A stretch of DNA of 64,000 nt from Chitinophaga sp. Cy-1792. Its GTDB lineage: Bacteria > Bacteroidota > Bacteroidia > Chitinophagales > Chitinophagaceae. The notes beneath the pieces are model-generated. The model had not been told where the DNA came from. It saw only the letters and a program-made list of their open reading frames with translations, and did no database searches. A program made the translations under genes and the position numbers. Shown piece after piece: positions 7,612 through 14,387 of this stretch (position 1 is its first letter; every line of letters starts with the position of its first letter). The stretch spans positions 806,001 through 870,000 of the forward strand of contig NZ_VWWO01000002.1 in the NCBI RefSeq assembly GCF_011752935.1. The letters run 5' to 3'.

Positions 7612-8481
7612 ATGAAACCAGCACTCAGGCAGATGACTACATCGCCTCAGCATTCTTTTATAGTAAGAAGGGATACCGGCAGGGAGATGATCAACAACTG
7701 GCATTATCATCCGGAGATAGAGATCCTGTTGATACATCGTAGTGCAGGAACTATGCTGGTAGGGGATTTCATTGGCCCTTTCCATTCCGGCGACGTGCTG
7801 GTTTTTGGTGCGGATCTGCCGCATTGTCTGCGTCATGAAGATGCTTTTCTGAAGCAGAAAAAGCAGGGTGCCGGAGAAACGATCTGCATAAAATTTCATC
7901 CCCGGCTGACGGGGCAGGCGTTTCTTGATCTGCCGGAAGCCAGGCCTGTCAATACCTTCATTCAGTCGTGTGCCAATGGCTGGCGCTTACATGGCGCCCT
8001 TGCGGAGCGCATCGGGCAGCAGATTATCGCGGCAGCTTCGGCAACGCCTGGGCGGCAGCTGATACAGTTGCTGAGTATGATGGAAGAGATGGTGAGTGCC
8101 GGCACCTATGAAGAGCTGTCGTCTACAGGGTTTATGCAGCAGGCCTCATTCGAAAAGGACGACCGGCTGAAGCAGGTGTTCGATTATACCTTTGCCAATT
8201 TTACGGAGAAGATCAGTATCGCTGAAGTGGCCGGGATGCTGCATATGACGCGGCAATCATTCTGCCGTTATTTCAAGGGAAAGACGCAGAAAACATATAT
8301 ACATTTTGTGATGGAGGTAAGGATAGGCCATGCCTGCAGGCTACTGGCGGAAGATTCAGGGAATGTGGCAGAGGTTTCCTATGCCTGTGGTTACAGCAGT
8401 ATTTCGCATTTTATTTCTCAGTTCAAGGAAATTACGGGGCGTACACCGTTGGAATACAAGCGTGATTATGCACGTCAGTAA
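7612..8481 (+). CDS. AraC-family transcriptional regulator with N-terminal cupin domain
   Basis: The 289-residue product has an N-terminal cupin-like sensor (NNWHYHPEIEILLI near residue 28, GDVLVFGADLPHCLRH near 60) typical of sugar-responsive AraC proteins. The C-terminal 100 residues carry the double helix-turn-helix DNA-binding domain: ISIAEVAGMLHMTRQSFCRYFK and then VAEVSYACGYSSISHFISQFKE, ending ITGRTPLEYKR. The divergent dehydrogenase at 6514-7524 is the obvious target. The start is the first ATG and is preceded closely by a promoter-like motif, so the transcript may lack a leader. Confidence 0.9.
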   Translation: MKPALRQMTTSPQHSFIVRRDTGREMINNWHYHPEIEILLIHRSAGTMLVGDFIGPFHSGDVLVFGADLPHCLRHEDAFLKQKKQGAGETICIKFHPRLTGQAFLDLPEARPVNTFIQSCANGWRLHGALAERIGQQIIAAASATPGRQLIQLLSMMEEMVSAGTYEELSSTGFMQQASFEKDDRLKQVFDYTFANFTEKISIAEVAGMLHMTRQSFCRYFKGKTQKTYIHFVMEVRIGHACRLLAEDSGNVAEVSYACGYSSISHFISQFKEITGRTPLEYKRDYARQ

Positions 8482-8555
8482 AATTGTATAAATATGTTAA
8501 TATCTGGCAATTTCATAAAATGGTGTGAAGTTTATAATAATTGTTGATTTTTTGC

Positions 8556-8585
8556 TTGAAAAACCAGAAAAAAATGCTAAGTTGT
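8556..8585 (+). promoter_or_regulatory. Probable promoter and small hairpin upstream of the GNAT gene
   Basis: TTG (8556-8558), 19 bases, then TAAGTTGT (8578-8585), close to the -7 consensus. A short hairpin CCCGGA/TCCGGG (8589-8607) and a purine-rich AGAGAGG stretch follow before the ATG at 8628. Confidence 0.4.
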
Positions 8586-8627
8586 ACGCCCGGATAATAT
8601 TTCCGGGATTAAAAAAAGAGAGGGGTT

Positions 8628-9107
8628 ATGATTGAGATAATTAAAGTAACCGCCGATGATACCACGAGTTTAGATCAACTGAGGTCCTTATTTCGTGAAT
8701 ATGCCAATTGGTTAAATGTAGATCTTAGTTTCCAGCAGTTCGAAGAAGAAATGATTCATCTTCCCGGAGCTTATGAGGCACCTACAGGTGCATTATTCCT
8801 TGCAAAGATTGACGGTCAGGTAGCGGGATGTGTAGCGATCAGACAATTTGACAATACTACTGCAGAGATGAAGCGCCTGTTTGTAAGAGATGCATTCCAT
8901 GGGCATGGTGTAGGCAAAGCCCTGGCGGCAAAGGCAATTGAAGAAAGTAAAGCATTAGGTTATAAGCGTATAATACTGGATACGCTGGCACATATGCGGC
9001 CTGCCATTGAATTATATACCTCGCTTGGGTTTGAGCCTATTGCGGCGTATTATGATAATCCGATCAGCAGTGCGGTATATCTGTCATTAAATATTGAAGC
9101 TAAATAA
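8628..9107 (+). CDS. GNAT-family N-acetyltransferase
   Basis: The 159-residue product has the GNAT fold pattern. Motif A is MKRLFVRDAFHGHGVGKAL at residues 81-99, where HGHGVGKA (91-98) is the acetyl-CoA pyrophosphate loop with His in place of the usual Gln/Arg. The C-terminal motif is ILDTLAHMRPAIELYTSLGF. The N-terminal half (LRSLFREYANWL) is typical of the branch that acetylates small molecules or antibiotics, but the acceptor cannot be predicted. It is monocistronic: a promoter-like site and purine-rich ribosome-binding sequence precede it and a hairpin terminator overlaps its stop codon. Confidence 0.9.
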   Translation: MIEIIKVTADDTTSLDQLRSLFREYANWLNVDLSFQQFEEEMIHLPGAYEAPTGALFLAKIDGQVAGCVAIRQFDNTTAEMKRLFVRDAFHGHGVGKALAAKAIEESKALGYKRIILDTLAHMRPAIELYTSLGFEPIAAYYDNPISSAVYLSLNIEAK

Positions 9108-9139
9108 AAGGCAGCAGCGTAGATTACGCTACTGCCTTT
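9107..9139. terminator. Bidirectional terminator
   Basis: A 15-bp stem with one mismatch (9107-9121 with 9125-9139), loop GAT, followed by a T-run. It sits between the convergent GNAT and Gfo/Idh/MocA genes. Confidence 0.8.
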
Positions 9140-9156
9140 TTTAGTTTATATACTTC

Positions 9157-10455
9157 TTATCCGATTTTTGGGATATTGTAGCCGTTGTGGTATGCAGCTG
9201 CCAGTAATTTATTGGCATCGTTTTCTGTGAATTGCTTTTTGTTTGCGTCCCAGTAAACCTTTTTACCTGTACGATAGGCTATGTTACCCATTTGCGCGAT
9301 AGTAGCTACGTGCGCACCAGCAGCGATAGGGCAGTGCAGGTCATCGATTTTGCGTGACTTGATCACCTCTATGAAGTTTTTCGCATGCAGGTCCAGGCCA
9401 TTGTCTACCGAAGGTTTGCGGGCCACTGCTTCCATTTTACCTTTTTCAGGGATTACTTCCCATCCTCCACGATCTACTACCAGCGTACCGTTGTTGCCGA
9501 TGAAGGCAATGCCGTGTGTGCGGTTGTAAGGGCCACCATCGATGCCGGTAGCCTGTTCCCACTGAATATTATAGTTATCGAATTCATACACTGTAGTGAG
9601 GGTATCCGGTGTTTCTGCTGCGTCGTCCGGGTAAGCGAATTTTCCGCCTGCGGCCATGATAGACTTAGGGGCGCCGGATTTCATGCCCATGAGTGCGTAG
9701 TCCAGGAGGTGTACGCCCCAGTCGGTCATGAGTCCGCCGGCATAATCCCAGTACCATCTGAAATTGAAGTGGAACCTGTTGGGGTTGAAAGGCCTTGTGG
9801 CGGCGGGTCCCAGCCAGGTTTTATAATCCACGCCTGCAGGTGGAGTGCCGTCAGGCTGTACAGGTATGGATTTCATCCATCCCATATAGGCCCATGCCTT
9901 TACAAGGCGTACCTGGCCCAGCTGTCCGGAGTGTACGAAGTCGAGTGCATCTTTAAAGTGTTGCTGGCTGCGTTGCCATTGGCCTACCTGCACGACGCGG
10001 TTGTATTTATCGCGTGCGGCCACCATGGTATTGCATTCGATGATGGAGTTGCCGGCAGGCTTTTCAACGTAAACATCCTTACCTGCTGATACAGCATCTG
10101 TCATCTGGAGGCAGTGCCAGTGGTCAGGGGTACCTATCACTAGGGCGTCGATGGATTTGTCTTCCAGTAGCTTGCGATAGTCGGAATAGCCTTTCACCTT
10201 AATACCTTTCTGTGCCAGCTCACCTATTCTTTTATCCAGTACGTTTTTGTCTACGTCGCAGAGTGCAACGCATTCTACCTCTGGATTTTTCAGGAGTGCG
10301 GTGAGGTCTGCCCATCCCATGCCGTTGATACCGATGGCGCCAACGCGGATTTTATCGCTTGGAGCTATGGCACGTAATGGGAGTGTATGGAGGAGGCTGG
10401 CACCGGCTACTAGTGTAGTGGCGGATTTGAGAAATGATCTCCGGGAATTTGTCAT
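9157..10455 (-). CDS. Tat-exported Gfo/Idh/MocA-family oxidoreductase
   Basis: The 432-residue product begins MTNSRRSFLKSATTLVAG, a twin-arginine signal (R5-R6, SRRSFLK) followed by a hydrophobic stretch, so the folded NAD(P)-bound enzyme should be exported to the periplasm. The Rossmann segment VGAIGINGMGW is near residue 38 and the EKPAG motif, whose Lys is the usual catalytic residue, near 130. Such exported members act on sugars or sugar derivatives, and some belong to 3-keto-glycoside pathways, but the substrate is unknown here. It is a single gene. A separately encoded secreted sugar-isomerase-like protein lies 3 kb away (13458). Confidence 0.9.
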   Translation of the reverse strand: MTNSRRSFLKSATTLVAGASLLHTLPLRAIAPSDKIRVGAIGINGMGWADLTALLKNPEVECVALCDVDKNVLDKRIGELAQKGIKVKGYSDYRKLLEDKSIDALVIGTPDHWHCLQMTDAVSAGKDVYVEKPAGNSIIECNTMVAARDKYNRVVQVGQWQRSQQHFKDALDFVHSGQLGQVRLVKAWAYMGWMKSIPVQPDGTPPAGVDYKTWLGPAATRPFNPNRFHFNFRWYWDYAGGLMTDWGVHLLDYALMGMKSGAPKSIMAAGGKFAYPDDAAETPDTLTTVYEFDNYNIQWEQATGIDGGPYNRTHGIAFIGNNGTLVVDRGGWEVIPEKGKMEAVARKPSVDNGLDLHAKNFIEVIKSRKIDDLHCPIAAGAHVATIAQMGNIAYRTGKKVYWDANKKQFTENDANKLLAAAYHNGYNIPKIG

Positions 10456-10612
10456 AGTAATAAAACGGTTTTGCGCGTGGAATAATGCGGGTATAAGATA
10501 GTGTTTTGTTTGATTTTTTTTGGGAGAAAGAAGATGAATGGTAGGTTGGGAGATCTGTTTTGTTTTTTCTTCGTTTTTTTCGCTAGCTGAAGGTATTTAG
10601 CGGTTTTTTCTA

Positions 10613-10653
10613 ACAAAAAAGAGCCAATGCCTTCGGCATTGGCTCTTTTTTGT
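10613..10653. terminator. Strong terminator hairpin downstream of the AAA gene
   Basis: A perfect 19-bp stem (10613-10631 with 10635-10653), loop TTC, with T-runs on both strands. It is followed by a second hairpin GCCCGCC-GGA-GGCGGGC (10661-10677) and the palindrome TCTCCGGAGA (10681-10690). Confidence 0.85.
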
Positions 10654-10719
10654 GTTTTCTGCCCGCCGGAGGCGGGCAAATCTCCGGAGATGACCGAAGC
10701 GAAATATTTAAGCGAAGCG

Positions 10720-12216
10720 CTAGTCCATATCTTCTTCGGCGTTGAGATTGAAGTTCATCATGGTGCCGAGGAGGTCGGAGAAGCGTGTTTCGTTTTCGAG
10801 TATTTTTTTACTGATAAGCGAGTGGGCGCTGAGTCCGTGCAGGACGAACTCCATCAGCAGCATGGCTTCTTTGGTGGAGGCGCGGGGGAACCGTTCGCCG
10901 ACGAGCTCACGGAGGCCTTCTACTTTGCTGAGAGCGGTTTCGTATTGTTTATCTGTGAGGTCCTGCAGTATCTGTAGCTGATTGCCTTTATCGAACCATT
11001 GGATGACGGTACGGTAAGGGTTTTCAGCGGGAGAAGTCTGTTTACGCTTTTTGAAGCTTTCCGGGTTAGGGAAATAATTGGCGAAAACGGAGCGGATGGA
11101 TTTGTCGAGGAGGTTGTGTGCTACCTGCAATGGGCCTTCCTGTTCTCCTTCGTATACCAGTTCTATTTTCCCGGTGATGGCGGGAATAATGGCCTGCAAA
11201 TCTCCTATACGGACCTGTGTATCTTTTTCTTTATTGATGATGGCCCTGCGTTCGCCGGCACTGACAGCATTTTCATACGCTGCAATGGTAAGGCGGGCAG
11301 ATACGCCACTTTTCTTATCGACATATTCGCTGCTGCGGGCTTCGAAGGCTACCTGCTCGATGAGGCGTTTCACCATATCGGAGATCTGTACTTTCTTCGC
11401 CTGGTCTGCGTGTACATCAGCTTCCTGTTCGGTGATGAGCAGGGAGTTTTCGATATTTTTCGGGTAGTGGGTGATGATCTGACTTTCGATCCTGTCTTTC
11501 AGCGGTGTAACGATGGAGCCGCGGTTCGTATAGTCTTCCGGGTTAGCGGTAAATATGAAGAGGATATCGAGTGGCATCCTTACTTTAAATCCGCGGATCT
11601 GGATGTCGCCTTCCTGGAGGATATTGAAGAGGGATACCTGTATACGTGCCTGCAGATCGGGGAGTTCGTTGATAACGAATATCCCGCGGTTGGAGCGGGG
11701 GATGATACCGAAATGTATGACACGTTCGTCTGCGAAGTTAAGTTTCAGGTTAGCGGCTTTAATCGGGTCGATATCGCCGATAAGGTCAGCCACGGAAACG
11801 TCGGGTGTGGCGAGTTTTTCACCGTAGCGTTCGGTGCGGTGCAGCCATCTGATGGGTGTTTTATCGCCTTTTTCTGCGATGAGGTCGCGGGAAAAGCGGG
11901 AGAGTGGTGCGAAAGGATCGTCGTTTACTTCCGAGCCATCTACCACAGGGATGTATTCATCCAGCAGGTCTACCATCTGGCGTGCCATCCTGGTTTTGGC
12001 CTGGCCGCGGAGGCCCAGGAACAGGATGTTGTGGCGCGACAGCAAAGCTCTTTCCGTATCGGGAATCACGGTATCTTCATAGCCGATGATACCGGGGAAG
12101 GTCGCTTCTTTCTGTTTCAGTTTTGTAATCAGGTTTTGTCTGATTTCTTCTTTTACTGACTTAGGCTTGTATCCGCTTTTCTTTAGTTCTCCGAGTGTTT
12201 TTATGTTAGTGTCCAT
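10720..12216 (-). CDS. MoxR/magnesium-chelatase-I-like AAA ATPase
   Basis: The 498-residue product is an AAA ATPase of the ChlI/MoxR type. Walker A is GLRGQAKT at residues 68-75. The Walker B region is IFVINELPDL (179-188), where the usual Asp is Asn183, followed by Glu184. Sensor-like IFTANPEDYTNRG follows. A long C-terminal helical part without recognised domains completes it. Members of this group work with VWA proteins as chaperone-like, metal-insertion or complex-remodelling machines. The partner is directly upstream: the VWA gene ends 28 bases before this ATG. No cobaltochelatase or methanol dehydrogenase genes are near, so the client is unknown. Confidence 0.85.
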   Translation of the reverse strand: MDTNIKTLGELKKSGYKPKSVKEEIRQNLITKLKQKEATFPGIIGYEDTVIPDTERALLSRHNILFLGLRGQAKTRMARQMVDLLDEYIPVVDGSEVNDDPFAPLSRFSRDLIAEKGDKTPIRWLHRTERYGEKLATPDVSVADLIGDIDPIKAANLKLNFADERVIHFGIIPRSNRGIFVINELPDLQARIQVSLFNILQEGDIQIRGFKVRMPLDILFIFTANPEDYTNRGSIVTPLKDRIESQIITHYPKNIENSLLITEQEADVHADQAKKVQISDMVKRLIEQVAFEARSSEYVDKKSGVSARLTIAAYENAVSAGERRAIINKEKDTQVRIGDLQAIIPAITGKIELVYEGEQEGPLQVAHNLLDKSIRSVFANYFPNPESFKKRKQTSPAENPYRTVIQWFDKGNQLQILQDLTDKQYETALSKVEGLRELVGERFPRASTKEAMLLMEFVLHGLSAHSLISKKILENETRFSDLLGTMMNFNLNAEEDMD

Positions 12217-12244
12217 GCTAATTTTTTACTGATTACGGGAGATG

Positions 12245-13339
12245 TCAGAATAGTTTTCTTTTACCATTTTCGAAATCGTAGAAGAGGAACTGTCCTAATT
12301 TATCGGTACCGGAGAAGAAGGCTTTTCCGTTATTGGTTTCGGTGAATTCCTGGACGAACTGTTGTAGCCAGGGATCAGTGGCCACCATGAAGGTGGTGAT
12401 GGGAATTTTTAATTTTTTGCATTGGGCGGCGAGGTTGAGGGTCCTGTTAAGGATTTTTCTGTCGAGCCCGAAGCTGTTTTTATAGTATTGTTTGCCTTGT
12501 TTGAGGCAGGTGGGCTTACCATCGGTGATCATGAAGATCTGCTTGTTAGGGTTCCTGCGGCGGCGCAGCAGGTCCATGGCCAGTTCGAGGCCGGCAACGG
12601 TATTGGTATGGTACGGGCCTACCTGCAGGTAAGGCAGGTCTTTAATTTCGATTTGCCAGGCATCGTTACCAAACACGATGATATCGAGGGTATCTTTCGG
12701 GTATCGGGTGGTAATCAGCTCACTGAGGGCCATGGCCACCTTCTTTGCCGGGGTGATACGATCTTCTCCATATAAAATCATGGAGTGGGATATATCAATC
12801 ATGAGGGCTGTAGACGTTTGTGTTTTGAAGTCTGTTTCCCTGATAACGAGGTCATCCTGTTCGATATTAAAGCTATCGATACCGTGGTTTACCTGCGCAT
12901 TATGAATGGAGGCGGTAATATCCAGGTGGTCTACAGGGTCGCCAAACTGAAAGGGTCTTGTTTCTGCATTCAGTTCGTCGCCATTGCCTGATTTACGGAT
13001 ATTATGGTTTCCTGTGGAAGATTTCTTCAGTTTGCCGAAGATTTCTTCCAATGCGCTTTTGCGGATGGTCTGTTCTGTTTTGGAGGTGATAACGATTTCT
13101 CCGGTGGTTTCGTTTTCACGGATAAAACCTTTTTCCTGTAGTTCTTTCAGGAAATCACCTATGCCATATTCTTCATCAGTGAGGCCATACTCATTATCCA
13201 GCTGGGTTAGCCATTGAAGGGCTTCTGTAACATCGCCGCTGGTATAGGTAAGGAGTTGTGTGAAGAGATCCAGTAGTTTCTGGAAAGGTGGCTTAGTATT
13301 GTCACCAGGCATAAACCTGGAAAATGTAATTCCTCTCAT
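12245..13339 (-). CDS. VWA-domain protein, partner of the AAA ATPase
   Basis: The 364-residue product has an N-terminal helical part of about 170 residues and a C-terminal von Willebrand A domain. The metal-ion-dependent adhesion site is intact: D182-I-S184-H-S186 (MIDISHSM), a Thr in HTNTVAGLEL, and an Asp in MITDGKPT. There is no signal peptide or membrane segment, so it is cytosolic. It resembles the ChlD/CoxE class of partners for MoxR-like ATPases. It is the first gene of a two-gene operon with the ATPase 28 bases downstream, and is divergent from a secreted TIM-barrel protein. Confidence 0.85.
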   Translation of the reverse strand: MRGITFSRFMPGDNTKPPFQKLLDLFTQLLTYTSGDVTEALQWLTQLDNEYGLTDEEYGIGDFLKELQEKGFIRENETTGEIVITSKTEQTIRKSALEEIFGKLKKSSTGNHNIRKSGNGDELNAETRPFQFGDPVDHLDITASIHNAQVNHGIDSFNIEQDDLVIRETDFKTQTSTALMIDISHSMILYGEDRITPAKKVAMALSELITTRYPKDTLDIIVFGNDAWQIEIKDLPYLQVGPYHTNTVAGLELAMDLLRRRRNPNKQIFMITDGKPTCLKQGKQYYKNSFGLDRKILNRTLNLAAQCKKLKIPITTFMVATDPWLQQFVQEFTETNNGKAFFSGTDKLGQFLFYDFENGKRKLF

Positions 13340-13405
13340 AGCACTAGTTCTACCTAAAATTAACGAAAAATAACTGGAAATCTATCTACTAATAATCGTC
13401 ACAGA

Positions 13406-13437
13406 TTTGTATTTTATCATGAAACCTATTACTTTCA
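13406..13437 (+). promoter_or_regulatory. Promoter of the secreted TIM-barrel gene
   Basis: TTTG (13406-13409), 20 bases, then TACTTTCA (13430-13437), one or two mismatches from the -7 consensus. Because it overlaps the upstream in-frame starts at 13407 and 13419, it supports the ATG at 13458 as the true start. Confidence 0.5.
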
Positions 13438-13457
13438 ATTATCAAAAAAATATCTAT

Positions 13458-14303
13458 ATGAAAAAACTACGGAATGCATTAATGCTGGCTGGCGGCTTAG
13501 CGGCTGCATTATTTGCACAAAGTGCGAAATCGCAGGCCAGAGCAGATGCATTGGGTTGGAAACTGGGAGCGCAGGCTTACACCTTCAACCGATTTACTTT
13601 TGCGGAAGCCCTTGACAAAATGGACAGCTGTGGCATCCAGTACGTGGAAGCATTTCCAGGTCAGGTACTGGGCGGCGGACTGGAAGGCAAGTTCGACTAT
13701 CATATGTCGCCAGGCCAGCAGGAAGCCCTGAAACAACTGATTAAAAAGAAACACAAAGTGCTGGTGGCCTTTGGCGTAGTGGTACCTGGTTCTGAAGCCG
13801 AATGGAGAATGCTGTTCGATTTCGCCAACAGAATGGGTATCCAGAGCATTACGACGGAGCCACAGCCAGAATACCTGGACCTGATTTCTTCTCTTTGTGA
13901 TCAATATAATATCAAAGTAGCGATACATGATCATCCAAAACCAAGCCATTACTGGAGTCCTGACAGCGTGCTGGCTGCAATAAAAGGACGCAGTAAGCTC
14001 ATGGGTGCCTGCGCGGATATCGGCCACTGGGTACGTTCCGGCCTGGATCCTGTAGAGTGTCTGAAAAAACTGAATGGTCGTGTGGTGAGCCTTCACTTCA
14101 AAGATCTGAACGAAAAATCTCCTAACGCACATGATGTTGTTTGGGGTAATGGTGTTTCTCAGATTCCTAGAGTACTGGATGAGCTGAAGGCACAGAAATT
14201 CAAAGGCCTGTTCTCTGTAGAATATGAATACCACTGGGAGAACAGTGTACCGGAAGTAAAAGAAAGTGCTGCTTACTGGAGATCCATGGTGAGCAATCTA
14301 TAA
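13458..14303 (+). CDS. Secreted sugar phosphate isomerase/epimerase-like TIM-barrel protein
   Basis: The 281-residue product starts with a signal peptide (MKKLRNALMLAGGLAAALFAQSAKSQ), so a normally cytosolic fold is exported here. The rest follows the xylose-isomerase-like TIM barrel (AP endonuclease 2 superfamily): LGAQAYTFNRFTFAEALDKM at the start, VAIHDHPKP in the middle (likely metal His/Asp), GACADIGHWVRSG, VSLHFKDL and FSVEYEYHW, with metal-binding Glu, Asp and His residues in the expected strands. In Bacteroidota such secreted proteins are found with exported Gfo/Idh/MocA enzymes, one of which is at 9157-10455. The substrate is unknown. Confidence 0.87.
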   Translation: MKKLRNALMLAGGLAAALFAQSAKSQARADALGWKLGAQAYTFNRFTFAEALDKMDSCGIQYVEAFPGQVLGGGLEGKFDYHMSPGQQEALKQLIKKKHKVLVAFGVVVPGSEAEWRMLFDFANRMGIQSITTEPQPEYLDLISSLCDQYNIKVAIHDHPKPSHYWSPDSVLAAIKGRSKLMGACADIGHWVRSGLDPVECLKKLNGRVVSLHFKDLNEKSPNAHDVVWGNGVSQIPRVLDELKAQKFKGLFSVEYEYHWENSVPEVKESAAYWRSMVSNL

Positions 14304-14325
14304 ACCTTTTTTGCCCGTTTTTTAC

Positions 14326-14363
14326 AAAGGAAGGCCCTCTACTCATGTAGAGGGCCTTCCTTT
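14326..14363. terminator. Bidirectional terminator
   Basis: A perfect 17-bp stem (14326-14342 with 14347-14363), loop TCAT, T-run following, between convergent genes. Confidence 0.85.
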
Positions 14364-14387
14364 TTATATGCAGTCTATGTATAGTTA

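Noticed and set aside
10999..12159. 386-codon open frame opposite the AAA ATPase gene
   Set aside because: It lies wholly antisense to a clear AAA gene and its translation has no domain or signal; codon bias of the true gene explains it.
13509..14234. 241-codon open frame opposite the secreted TIM-barrel gene
   Set aside because: Antisense shadow of a recognised protein with signal peptide.
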